Origin: a bacterium | GTDB lineage: Bacteria > Acidobacteriota > Thermoanaerobaculia > Multivoradales > J023 | Length of the DNA: 64,000 bases | Direction: 5' to 3' | NCBI GenBank assembly: GCA_024226315.1 | Contig: JAAELT010000420.1 | Span: forward strand, 1 to 64,000 | The notes under the pieces: generated by a model | Databases searched by the model: none | What the model was told of the DNA's origin: nothing | What the model saw: only the letters and a program-made list of their open reading frames with translations | Made by a program: the position numbers and the translations under genes | Shown: one piece after another, positions 47,062-55,294 of the stretch | Layout: every line of letters begins with the position of its first letter | Numbering within the stretch: position 1 is the first letter of the stretch

Positions 47062-48468
47062 ATGCGGTCGGCGATCCTCTGGTATCTGCTGGCCTCCGTG
47101 CCCATCTGTTTTCTCGGGATGGGCGCGATCGACGTCATCACCATGGAGGGCATCGTCGCTGACGGTGCGCGCTACATGGACCGCACCGGCGAGTATTCGG
47201 TGCCGCGGCTATACGGCGAGATCTACTCCTACAAACCCCCCCTGGCGTACTGGCTGGCGCTGGCTTCGTTTCGCCTCTTCGGCGGCGAGTCGGAATGGGC
47301 TCTGAGGTTCCCCTTTGCCTTGAGCGGGTTGCTGATAGGGTTCGCGGTGCTGCTGGTGACCAGCCGGATCCTGAGCCCACGCACCGGTTTGCTGTGCGCC
47401 TTCGCCTCCCTGACCGGCGCGCTCACCCTGCAGAAGATCCACCTGGCGGAGTTCGACATGCCGCTCGCGGCCGGCGTCGGCATCGCGGCGGCGGTGGCGT
47501 GCCACAACCTCTCCGCCGAGCGGGCGCGCGCCGGTCTCTGGCTGATCGGCTATCTGGCCCTGGCGCTCGGCTTTTTGGCCAAAGGAGTCCCCGCCCTGAT
47601 GTTCTACGGGCCGGGTCTGCTGCTGGCGGCCCTGGCGACACGCCGGTACCGAGAGCTCTTCAGGCCCGCCCACCTGGCGGGAGTGCTGCTCTTCACGCTC
47701 GTCGTCTCGCTGTGGGTCGCGAGCGCCTACCAGGCAGCGGGCTGGGAGGCCTTCGCGCAGCCGCTCGCCGAGGGGCGCGAAAAAGGCCTGGCCTGGAGCC
47801 TGGCCACCATCGGGGAGACCCTGCTCAAGCCCCTGAAGGCCTGGGCTCTGTTCCTTCCCTGGAGTCTGCTGCTGCCAACTTCGCTAAGCGTTTTCCGGGG
47901 CTCCGATCCGTCCCGGCGGCTGGCGGCGACCGCCGGCGCTTTCGTCGTCGCTGGCGTTGCGATGTTCATGCTCGTGCCGGCCGCTCAGTCTAGATACCTG
48001 CTGCCCCTGGCCGCGCCCGTCGGTATCCTATCCGGGGCTCTCGTCCGTAGCAGGTCCACTTTTGTGCCTGTCCGGTGGCCGATCGCCGTGGCGATCCTCT
48101 TCTGGCTGGCGCACAGCCAATTCGTCGAGCCTCACCGCGCCGAGTCGCGCTCGCTGAAGACGGTGGCGGCCGCCTTCGAAGCCCATCTCGAGCCTGGGTC
48201 GGCGCTCTGGACCGGACCGGTCAGCAAACACTACCGGCACTCGTCGATTTCCTACTATCTGAACCGGCCCATCGAGACGTTTTCCACCGGCGGCCCAGGT
48301 CCGCGAGCGGGCGACTACCTGATCTTCTTCAGTGACGAGCACGAAGAGCTGATGATCGCTCTGTCCTTCGAGGTCGAGATCGTCGAACGCAGGACTCAAC
48401 GTCGGTACGAATACATCCTTGCGCGAGTGCTCGAAAAGGGCGCCGCCGAACGGAAGCACGAAACCTAG
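47062..48468 (+). CDS. ArnT/GT39-like membrane glycosyltransferase
   Basis: The 468-residue protein starts at ATG 47062; a TTG at 47017 overlapping the receptor stop is an alternative that adds 15 residues. A first membrane segment and a loop with ITMEGIVADGARYMDRTGEY are followed by YSYKPPLAYWL, the catalytic-loop and PPL motif of ArnT-type lipid-phosphate-sugar transferases. About ten membrane segments and a periplasmic C-terminal domain follow, including HRAESRSLKTV. It probably glycosylates lipid A or another envelope component. It converges with a methyltransferase-like gene, overlapping by 4 nt. Confidence 0.82.
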   Translation: MRSAILWYLLASVPICFLGMGAIDVITMEGIVADGARYMDRTGEYSVPRLYGEIYSYKPPLAYWLALASFRLFGGESEWALRFPFALSGLLIGFAVLLVTSRILSPRTGLLCAFASLTGALTLQKIHLAEFDMPLAAGVGIAAAVACHNLSAERARAGLWLIGYLALALGFLAKGVPALMFYGPGLLLAALATRRYRELFRPAHLAGVLLFTLVVSLWVASAYQAAGWEAFAQPLAEGREKGLAWSLATIGETLLKPLKAWALFLPWSLLLPTSLSVFRGSDPSRRLAATAGAFVVAGVAMFMLVPAAQSRYLLPLAAPVGILSGALVRSRSTFVPVRWPIAVAILFWLAHSQFVEPHRAESRSLKTVAAAFEAHLEPGSALWTGPVSKHYRHSSISYYLNRPIETFSTGGPGPRAGDYLIFFSDEHEELMIALSFEVEIVERRTQRRYEYILARVLEKGAAERKHET

Positions 48469-49253
48469 CCGCTCAACGCTTCCTCGGTCTTGCCCAGGAC
48501 CAACAGTCTCGACGTCTTGCCCCGTGGCCAGCTCCGCCGCATCTCAACAACCCGGTGCGGTACGTGACTCAGCGCATCGAGGTCGGTGAAGCGATCATGC
48601 AGGGTGAAGGCACCGATGGATCGATCGTGCATCAAATCGAGGAGGTCGTCGAGGAAATGCACGATTGACCAGTGGAAGCCGATGGCGAAGAAGGAGTAGA
48701 TGAAGTCGTACGGGCCGGGCAGGCCGGAGATCTCGCCGCCCATCTCCCCGGCATCGAACAGCCGGTAGCTTTCGATCTCGTTGTGGCGCAGCAGCGTCTC
48801 CAGAGCTTCGGGTGTGCCGCAGAAGGAATCGTCGAAACGGGGCCCGGCCTTGGTGTACTTGGTCGACTCGCCGGCTCCTTCGTAGAGGTGGAAGGGTACT
48901 TCCCGCCAACCCATGATCTTCTTGAAGAAGATCGCCGAGCGGCCGAGACCAGGGCCGAGATCGAGCACCTGCGACGGCTCGGGTAGGGCCTTCAGAAACG
49001 GCTCGAGGGCGAGATACTCGCCCCAGCAGACACCGTTCTGATTGAGCTCCCAGAAGCGCCGGGACGGCTCGTCTCCGCGCAAGCGAAACTGCGGCGAGAT
49101 GAGCTTGACGGCTGCGATCAACTCGGGAGTCAGCGCCGGTGCGCAAAAAAAGAGCTCGCGCGCCACCAGATCGGGATCCAGCTCGTTCAGGGAATGGCCG
49201 ATTCCCAATCGCTTGCGCACGGACGTCGACAGCTTGTTGATGAAAGCTCCCAC
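48465..49253 (-). CDS. SAM-dependent methyltransferase-like protein
   Basis: The 262-residue soluble protein contains QVLDLGPGLGRSAIFFKK near residue 95, a class I methyltransferase glycine loop, then FHLYEGAGES where an acidic residue would bind ribose. YDFIYSFFAIGFHWSIVHFL and AFTLHDRFTDL resemble the post-motif segments of sugar or small-molecule O-methyltransferases. Ala/Gly replacement near the acidic position leaves activity uncertain. It stands between the GT39-like gene and the FecR/ECF pair and may modify the same surface glycan as its neighbour; that is inference. Confidence 0.72.
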   Translation of the reverse strand: MGAFINKLSTSVRKRLGIGHSLNELDPDLVARELFFCAPALTPELIAAVKLISPQFRLRGDEPSRRFWELNQNGVCWGEYLALEPFLKALPEPSQVLDLGPGLGRSAIFFKKIMGWREVPFHLYEGAGESTKYTKAGPRFDDSFCGTPEALETLLRHNEIESYRLFDAGEMGGEISGLPGPYDFIYSFFAIGFHWSIVHFLDDLLDLMHDRSIGAFTLHDRFTDLDALSHVPHRVVEMRRSWPRGKTSRLLVLGKTEEALSG

Positions 49254-49329
49254 GGAGTCTCCTCATGGCGGCCTCGGGGCCGAGGTTCGAGAGTCGTCCG
49301 ATGGTATCAACAGACCGGCCGCGAGGCGG

Positions 49330-50355
49330 CTATGATTCGCCGCCGTCGCCGGGCTTCCAGTCGATCACCAGGCGGCCGTCGGGGGTCACGTCGTGCTCGA
49401 GTTGGCTCGGCAGGGCAATAGGCACCACGTCGTCGAGGCTGAAGCCTGTCACATCGCCGAAGCGGTCGATGGCCGCGGCCGCCCTGGCCTCTTCGTTGGC
49501 ATACTCCAGCTCCAATCCACATTTCTCCCCCACCCAGTCCAGGAAATCCGGTAGGGGATTTGGCCCGATCCCGGCGGGGTAGGCGGGGAGGATTCTGCCG
49601 GGCCTCTGCCAGACGTCGGGCGGCAATTGCCCTGGTGTCACGGTACCGCTGGCCGAGACCTTGATCTGTTGACCGGCGAGAGCTCGGTGCGCACCCTGGC
49701 TGTTGGTCAGCTCCACCTCGCCGTCATGTACCTGCAGCAGCAAGGAGCCGTCGTCCAGCAGCTGGACATTGAAACGCGTGCCGATGTCGCGGGCGACTCC
49801 GAGCGGCGTGCGAACCTCGAGCGAGCCGCTCGCCGAGTCTGAGTCCAGGTGAACGGTGCCGCGTTCGAGATCCAGAATCGAAACGGCCACCAGCTCGAGG
49901 CGACTTCCGGGACCGACGTGAATCCTCGATCCGTCTGTCAGCGCGAGATCCGCTGTTGCGGCCACGGTGCCACCGGCGAACGTCTCGATGACCGCACCCG
50001 CCACCAGCATTTCATCCCGCTGGCCGGTGATCACGACGTTGCCGGTGGTCGCCTCCAGTGTAGCGACCGGTGCAGCCACCGGGCTCGGCGCGACACGCCA
50101 GAAGCTCGGAGCGAGCACCAGCAGCAAGAGCGCCGCGGCGGCCAGCAGGCCGCCCCCGCCGGCGTAGAGATTTCGTCGCCGGCGTGCCTTCACCGCGCGC
50201 TGCCACTCGGCGCGGGCCGCCTCCTTGACGATCGCGGCGTCCTGCGCCGGCACCGCGGGACGATGCCCGGCCAGGCGGAGCAGCCGAGCGACCGAATCTT
50301 CGCCGTTCGAGAATCGGTCGTTGGTGGGTGGTGGGACGTTGTATTGCTCGTTCAT
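49330..50355 (-). CDS. FecR-type anti-sigma/transmembrane regulator
   Basis: The 341-residue protein has a cytoplasmic N-terminal region with a basic end (RAVKARRRRN), one membrane segment (LLAAAALLLLVLAPSF) and a periplasmic FecR domain with GAVIETFAGGTVAATADLAL, GSRLELVAV and TPLGVARDIGTRFNV. The C-terminal part (FLDWVGEKCGLELEY, FSLDDVVPIAL) resembles the STN-like end of FecR proteins that meets a TonB receptor. The ECF sigma gene lies 51 nt upstream on the same strand, the usual sigma-anti-sigma order. Confidence 0.88.
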   Translation of the reverse strand: MNEQYNVPPPTNDRFSNGEDSVARLLRLAGHRPAVPAQDAAIVKEAARAEWQRAVKARRRRNLYAGGGGLLAAAALLLLVLAPSFWRVAPSPVAAPVATLEATTGNVVITGQRDEMLVAGAVIETFAGGTVAATADLALTDGSRIHVGPGSRLELVAVSILDLERGTVHLDSDSASGSLEVRTPLGVARDIGTRFNVQLLDDGSLLLQVHDGEVELTNSQGAHRALAGQQIKVSASGTVTPGQLPPDVWQRPGRILPAYPAGIGPNPLPDFLDWVGEKCGLELEYANEEARAAAAIDRFGDVTGFSLDDVVPIALPSQLEHDVTPDGRLVIDWKPGDGGES

Positions 50356-50406
50356 GATTCAGCTCGTACCGTTATGCATTAATACATCGCTGTTATTACA
50401 TCGGCG

Positions 50407-51054
50407 TCAAGCCGCGCCGGGGCTCGATCCCTCGAGGGCGGGGTCGGGACGGCCCTGGCCGAAAGAAGAGAAACCGTCTCGAAACGCCTTGCGCGCCCGG
50501 GTCAGCACCGACTCCGCGGCTTTGAGCCCGAGCCCCAGGCGGCTGGCGATCTCCTTGACCGGCAGGCCGTCGAGATACTTCCACTCCAGGGCCTGACCGT
50601 AGCGCGGCGGCAGGTGATCGAGGGTCACGTGAACCAGCCGGGCGACCTCTTTGCGGCGCAGAGCCTCGTCCGGGCCCTCGAGACCCGTGGAGAGAGACTC
50701 CAGCGCTGAGCGGACCTCCGGCGCCTCCTCGACCAGATCGACGGGCCGTGGGGCTCGCCTCGTCTGCCGGTAATGGCCGCTGATCTCGTAGCGGCAGATG
50801 GTGTACAGCCAGGCCGACAGCGGGGCTTCCCCGCGATAGGTACCGAGATGAGCGATCGCCTTGCAGATCGAATTCTGCACGATGTCGCGCGCCAGGTCTG
50901 GGTTTTCGAGCCGCGCCAGGGCAAAGCGATAGAGCCCGGGGAAATGATCTTCGAAGAACTCCTCGAAGGCCGCCTCGTCGCCGCGCAGCATGCGCTTGAC
51001 GAGGACTCGGTCGCCGTGCTGCAGGTCCGGGAAGTCGTCGGATCGGCTGCTCAT
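50407..51054 (-). CDS. ECF-type RNA polymerase sigma factor
   Basis: The 215-residue protein has sigma-2 features (DEAAFEEFFEDHFPGLYRFA, DLARDIVQNSICKAIAHL, LSAWLYTICRYEI) and a sigma-4 helix-turn-helix (LPPRYGQALEWKYLDGLPVK then EIASRLGLGLKAAESVLTRA). It has a basic, Gly/Ser/Pro-rich short tail. It precedes FecR, which is expected to hold it at the membrane until a periplasmic signal arrives. The 202-bp divergent gap to the poly-aspartate protein contains a perfect palindrome that could serve either gene. Confidence 0.92.
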   Translation of the reverse strand: MSSRSDDFPDLQHGDRVLVKRMLRGDEAAFEEFFEDHFPGLYRFALARLENPDLARDIVQNSICKAIAHLGTYRGEAPLSAWLYTICRYEISGHYRQTRRAPRPVDLVEEAPEVRSALESLSTGLEGPDEALRRKEVARLVHVTLDHLPPRYGQALEWKYLDGLPVKEIASRLGLGLKAAESVLTRARKAFRDGFSSFGQGRPDPALEGSSPGAA

Positions 51055-51197
51055 ACAGGTAGAGAGTCTCGGGGCTGCAGAATCCTTCGCGCCTGATCGA
51101 CGATCTCCATGCTAACAGCGCGGTGAATCGCCCGACTCGCGGATAGGTCGAAGGATTCTCCGAGGTCCGGACTCCTTCCTAGACGAAGCGAGGAACT

Positions 51198-51215
51198 GGC
51201 GCCCGATCGGGCGCC
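51198..51215. promoter_or_regulatory. Perfect 18-bp palindrome
   Basis: ggcgcccgatcgggcgcc reads the same on both strands. It lies 41 nt before the ATG of the poly-aspartate protein and about 140 nt from the ECF start. It could be an operator or a 5' UTR hairpin. Confidence 0.5.
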
Positions 51216-51255
51216 GCAAGGGCCGTCGAAAGGCGAGCTCAGAAAGGAGATGGAC

Positions 51256-52413
51256 ATGAGTCCTACACGCCTCCCCTGGAAGGTGCTCGGAGCCATGGCT
51301 CTGGCGCTTGTTCTGATCACCCCGACCATGGCCCACGATCCGGACTACTCGGCGGGTTTCAACCGTGCTGGCTGTACCTTCACCTCCGCCGGCAACAACC
51401 CCTTCCTGCCGCTCTGGCCCGGCCTCTCCCTGACCCTCGAGGGTGAGGAAGACGACGAGGGTGAGCTGGTGACGATCACGGCGGTGACCACCATCCTGGA
51501 CGAGACCGAGGTGGTGGACGGTGTGCGCACCAGGATTCTCGAAGAGGTCGAGAGCGAAGACGGCGAGCTCACCGAGATCTCTCGCAACTTCGTGGCAATC
51601 TGCCGCGAGACCGGCGACGTCTGGTACTTCGGCGAGGACGTGGACGACTACGAGGACGGCATGGTCGTCGGCCACGAGGGCGCGTGGCGCGCGGGCATGA
51701 ACGGCGCCGAGCCCGGCATCCTGATGCCCGGTAGCCCGATCGTCGGCGCCCGTTACTTTCAGGAGGTCGCTCCGGGGGTGGCGCTGGACCAGGGCGAGAT
51801 CATCAGTCTCGGCGACGCGGTCACGGTTCCGGTCGGCACCTTCACCGACACGTTGCAAGTTCTCGATACCGACGCGCTGGATCCCGGCCCCGGCGATCCG
51901 AAGTTCTATGCTCGGGGTCTCGGCAACATCGTCGACGAGGTTCTGGAGCTCACCCAGATCACCCTTCCGGGCTGCATGCCCGACGAGACCACTTCCTGTC
52001 TCAGCGACGGCCGTTTCGCGGTCCAAGCCGACTGGAAGGACTTCGCCGGTAACGAGGGCATGGGCAAGTCACTGCTGCCGGGCGACGACAGCGCCGCGTT
52101 CTACTTCTTCACGCCGAACAACACCGAGCTGATCGTCAAGGTGCTGGACGCCTGTAACCTGCCGGGCTTCGACAGCTTCTGGGTCTTTGCCGGCGGCCTG
52201 ACCGATGTCGAGGTGACCTTGACAGTCACGGACACCGTCACCGGCCAGATGCGTGAGTACGAGAATGACCTGGGCGTTCCTTTCGAGCCGGTCACCGACA
52301 CCAGCGCCTTCTTCACCTGTGACGCCGTTCCGCCGCCCGGCGACGACGACGACGATGATGATGACGACGACGATGATGACGATGATGATGACGACGATGA
52401 TGACGACGATTGA
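51256..52413 (+). CDS. Exported protein ending in a poly-aspartate tail
   Basis: ATG 51256 is chosen because aaggag (51244-51249) sits 6 nt upstream; the ATG at 51250 overlaps that ribosome site. The 385-residue protein has a signal peptide (VLGAMALALVLITPTMA, cleavage near AHDPD). The mature part is acidic and beta-rich, with one large domain including DVWYFGEDVDDYEDGMVVGHE and GARYFQEVAPGVALDQGE. The C-terminus is PPPG followed by 23 consecutive aspartates. Such a tail would bind Ca2+ or mineral surfaces; no family assigned. The stop abuts the next gene. Confidence 0.8.
   Translation: MSPTRLPWKVLGAMALALVLITPTMAHDPDYSAGFNRAGCTFTSAGNNPFLPLWPGLSLTLEGEEDDEGELVTITAVTTILDETEVVDGVRTRILEEVESEDGELTEISRNFVAICRETGDVWYFGEDVDDYEDGMVVGHEGAWRAGMNGAEPGILMPGSPIVGARYFQEVAPGVALDQGEIISLGDAVTVPVGTFTDTLQVLDTDALDPGPGDPKFYARGLGNIVDEVLELTQITLPGCMPDETTSCLSDGRFAVQADWKDFAGNEGMGKSLLPGDDSAAFYFFTPNNTELIVKVLDACNLPGFDSFWVFAGGLTDVEVTLTVTDTVTGQMREYENDLGVPFEPVTDTSAFFTCDAVPPPGDDDDDDDDDDDDDDDDDDDDDDD
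52342..52410 (+). repeat. (GAY)23 codon run encoding poly-Asp
   Basis: Twenty-three GAC/GAT codons in a row precede TGA. GAC and GAT are mixed irregularly, so it is not a pure microsatellite and is probably maintained at protein level. Confidence 0.95.
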
Positions 52414-52478
52414 GTCTCGACGGTGAACACCGTTCCTCGGCGGCCCGGGTACAATTCTGGCTTCCAGGAGCCTGGAGT

Positions 52479-54320
52479 TTGCTGAGAACGAAACGGTATC
52501 GATCGACGGCCCTCGTCGCCCTGGGGCTCGCCGGCCTGCTCACGAGGGTGGCGGCCGGCGAGTCTCCGGCGCCTCCGACCACCGCCGTGTGGTTCGATGA
52601 GCTCGCTGAGGCCGAGCCGCTGACGACGGAGGCTCGGGAGGATCTGGCGCGTCACCTCTCCGAGGTGACCCTCGATCCCGCGAAGCCTGTTGCCGCGCTG
52701 CCGGCGAGCCTCGCCGGCGACCGCGAGCCGCGGATGATCTTCCTGTCACTCGGCGACGGCGTCACCCGAGCCCGCGTGCTACGCGCCTCGGGCCTGGGCG
52801 TCTCGGCGGTGATCGAGCGCCTCCGCGCCGAAGTCGCCGCACTCGCCGAGGGCGGCTTCACGGCCACCATCGCGCGCGTCGACCTGGTCACGGAAGTCCA
52901 GGCTCGGCGTGTGGACCCGGATCGACCGCTGGCTCTCGACCGCAGCCTTTACGGGCTGGCCTTCGACCGTGAGATGGAGCTCGCCTTCCTGGCCGACGAG
53001 GTGGTCACCCACACCCTGATCGGCAGTGACCAGGATCTGCGGCCCCGCAACGTCGCCAAGCGGCCAGAATCGGCCGCGCTGCGGCCGCGGATCGAGCTCC
53101 TGGGGAGGTCCGAGGAGATTCCGCTCTTCAGGTTCGCCACCGCGGCGAGCTTCTCCGGCGGCGGTGAGCCGGTGCCGCTCTTCCGCGGCCACCGCCGGTT
53201 CGCCGACCTCGACCCGGAGCAGCTCTTGCGTCATGCTGAGCTTGCCGGCAAGTACCTTACGCGGGCCGTGAAGCCGGACGGCCGCTTCGCCTACTCCTAC
53301 CTGCCGAAGACCGACAAGACCAAGAACAAGTACAACGCCCTGCGTCACTGCGGCACCGTCTATTCGATGCTCGAGCTCTACCAGGTCACCAGCGATCGCG
53401 AGCTCAGGGCGGCGGCGGAGCGCGCTATCGGCTACCTCCGGCGGGAGCTCCTGGGCAGCTGCGAGGTCGCCGGCACACGGACCGCCTGCGTGGTGGAAGA
53501 CGGCGAGGTCAAGCTCGGCGGCAACGGCCTGGCGATGGTCGCGCTTGCCCAGCACGCGGCGGCCACCGGCGAGAAACAGCACCTGGAGCTGATCGACGAT
53601 CTTGGGCGCTGGATCCTGCTCACCCAGGCCGAGGACGGTGAGTTCCGGATCCACAAGCAGTCCCACCCGGACGGCAGGGTCTCGGACTTCGTCTCGGGCT
53701 ACTACCCGGGCGAGGCCCTGCTGGCGCTCGTCAGGCGCCCGCAGCCCGACCCCGAGTGGCTCGACGCCGCCGAGCGTGGCGCGCGCTGGTTGATCGAAGT
53801 GCGCGACCGCGGCCTCCCCCTCGGCTCTCTCGCTCACGATCACTGGCTGCTCTATGCCCTGAACGAGCTCCACCGCCTGCGCCCCGATCCGATCTATCTG
53901 CAGCACACCGCGCGCATCTCCGACGCAATCCTGGCCCGCCAGCGGCGGGGCAGTCCCGATCCCCCGGACTGGCTGGGCAGCTACTACAGCCCGCCGCGCT
54001 CGACCCCCACCGCCACCCGGTCCGAGGGTCTGGGCGCCGCCTATCGAATGATGAAGGCTGGCGGCAGGGGAGAGCGCGCCGAGGCCCTGCTCGAGGCCCT
54101 CGATCTCGGTGTCCGTTTCCAGCTCCAGACCCAGTTCCTGCCCGAGACCGTGCTCTATCTCGACGATCCGGCCCAAGCCCTGGGCGGCTTCCACCGCAGC
54201 CTGACCAACTACGAGATCCGTATCGACTACGTGCAGCACAACATCTCGGCCCTGTTGCTGCTGCGCCGGATCCTGCTCGAACGGAGCACGGTAGCGCCTC
54301 AGGAGTCGAAGGCTCTTTGA
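52479..54320 (+). CDS. Exported alpha/alpha-toroid-like protein, unknown
   Basis: No ATG fits. TTG 52479 is chosen because aggag (52466-52470) lies 8 nt before it and the next residues form a signal peptide (LVALGLAGLLTRVAAGE). An in-frame TTG at 52410 also overlaps the previous stop. The 613-residue product has an N-terminal mixed domain to about 150. A long helical part follows, with KPDGRFAYSYLPKTDKTKNK, RHCGTVYSMLELYQVTSDRE and GFHRSLTNYEIRIDYVQHNI, resembling alpha/alpha toroid enzymes such as epimerases or lyases. No catalytic set was identified. Confidence 0.72.
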   Translation: MLRTKRYRSTALVALGLAGLLTRVAAGESPAPPTTAVWFDELAEAEPLTTEAREDLARHLSEVTLDPAKPVAALPASLAGDREPRMIFLSLGDGVTRARVLRASGLGVSAVIERLRAEVAALAEGGFTATIARVDLVTEVQARRVDPDRPLALDRSLYGLAFDREMELAFLADEVVTHTLIGSDQDLRPRNVAKRPESAALRPRIELLGRSEEIPLFRFATAASFSGGGEPVPLFRGHRRFADLDPEQLLRHAELAGKYLTRAVKPDGRFAYSYLPKTDKTKNKYNALRHCGTVYSMLELYQVTSDRELRAAAERAIGYLRRELLGSCEVAGTRTACVVEDGEVKLGGNGLAMVALAQHAAATGEKQHLELIDDLGRWILLTQAEDGEFRIHKQSHPDGRVSDFVSGYYPGEALLALVRRPQPDPEWLDAAERGARWLIEVRDRGLPLGSLAHDHWLLYALNELHRLRPDPIYLQHTARISDAILARQRRGSPDPPDWLGSYYSPPRSTPTATRSEGLGAAYRMMKAGGRGERAEALLEALDLGVRFQLQTQFLPETVLYLDDPAQALGGFHRSLTNYEIRIDYVQHNISALLLLRRILLERSTVAPQESKAL

Positions 54321-54521
54321 CCCGTCAAGTCCTTTGACGCTCGACACTGCCGGGTCATTCGATGCTCGCCCTGGGCTCGTGGCCGCGGCGAGAAAAGGAA
54401 CACGGTGCGACGACCCGGAACGCCGCACCGAGCGAAGCAGCAGTTTCTCCTTCGCTGTGACAAATCGTAGAGGATTCGCTGTCGCGTGCCCAACGCCCCG
54501 ATTGATGGGTTTCGCCCTACC

Positions 54522-55073
54522 TCAACGGGTAGGGGCTGGCGCGAACAGCCGGCACTCCGCTTCGTCCTCCGCCATCCGGACCATCTCCTCGAAGCGCAGT
54601 CCCAGCTTCTCCAGGAGCTTGATCGAAGCTTCGTTGTCCGGCGAGGTAATGGCGACGACGCGCTCGAGTCCCAGGTCTTCGCGCGCATGCACCAGGACGG
54701 CGGCGGCCGACTCGAAGGCGTAGCCCCGGCGCCAGAACTCGGGCAGAAAGGCGAAGCCGACGTCGGCATGCTCCAGCGTGTCGCGCTTGACCAGCCCGCA
54801 GATGCCGATCGGCGTTTCGCCGTCCTTCAGCCGGGTCAGATACAGCCCGTAGCCGAACCGCTCGTAGCTCTGCATCGGCCCCGTGCGCAGGTACTCACGG
54901 GCGTCGCCGAGGGTCCGTACGCCCTTGTCACCGATATGGCGTAGGAACGACGGCTCGTTGAGCAATCCGAGTATGAACTCCGCGTGGTCGAAGGAAAGGC
55001 GGCTGAGAATCAGCCGGTCGGTTTCGAGGACCCTCACTCCACCTCCACTGGTTTCCGGTTGATCAGGCGGCAT
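54522..55073 (-). CDS. GNAT-family N-acetyltransferase (RimJ/RimL-like)
   Basis: ATG 55073 (MPPDQPETSGGG) is used; an upstream GTG at 55091 overlaps the ggagg ribosome site. The 183-residue protein has the RimJ/RimL-type N-terminus (VLETDRLILSRLSFDHAEFI), the IGICGLVKRDTLEHADVGFA strand pair, and the acetyl-CoA loop PEFWRRGYAFESA with Q/R-x-x-G-x-A form. ITSPDNEASIKLLEKLGLRF is the usual C-terminal helix signature. It acetylates an amine, commonly a protein N-terminus or an antibiotic; substrate unknown. It diverges from the FAD oxidoreductase. Confidence 0.9.
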   Translation of the reverse strand: MPPDQPETSGGGVRVLETDRLILSRLSFDHAEFILGLLNEPSFLRHIGDKGVRTLGDAREYLRTGPMQSYERFGYGLYLTRLKDGETPIGICGLVKRDTLEHADVGFAFLPEFWRRGYAFESAAAVLVHAREDLGLERVVAITSPDNEASIKLLEKLGLRFEEMVRMAEDEAECRLFAPAPTR

Positions 55074-55111
55074 TGCAAAGCTGACCTCCACTTACCCCCC
55101 CCTGGGGGGAT

Positions 55112-55294
55112 AGTCTTCCGGCTGTAGCGTGGTACGTCAACCAGGCCCGCGCCTACTGGCTCGAGGATCGCCTGCGCTGGGCGGGGATCAAGGTGCTGGG
55201 GCCGGGCAAGGTGGAGGTGGTGAGCGCGGAGACCTCGTTTCCGCCGTACATCCGGGTGCCGTGGGTAGAAGGACGGGGAAGGTACACTCTGCCG
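55112..55294 (+). other. In-frame open stretch ahead of the FAD oxidoreductase
   Basis: The reading frame is open well upstream of the chosen ATG 55295 and reads like coding sequence (WYVNQARAYWLEDRLRWAGI, VSAETSFPPYIRVPWVEGRG). No ATG occurs in it, only a GTG at 55193. It may be a 5' remnant of another gene fused in frame, or a chance open UTR. An 8-C/T/6-G hairpin tract lies at 55095-55109. Confidence 0.4.

Noticed and set aside
52101..52655. Reverse-strand ORF with a poly-Ser run
   Set aside because: It is the antisense of the poly-Asp codons and spans the junction of two supported forward genes.
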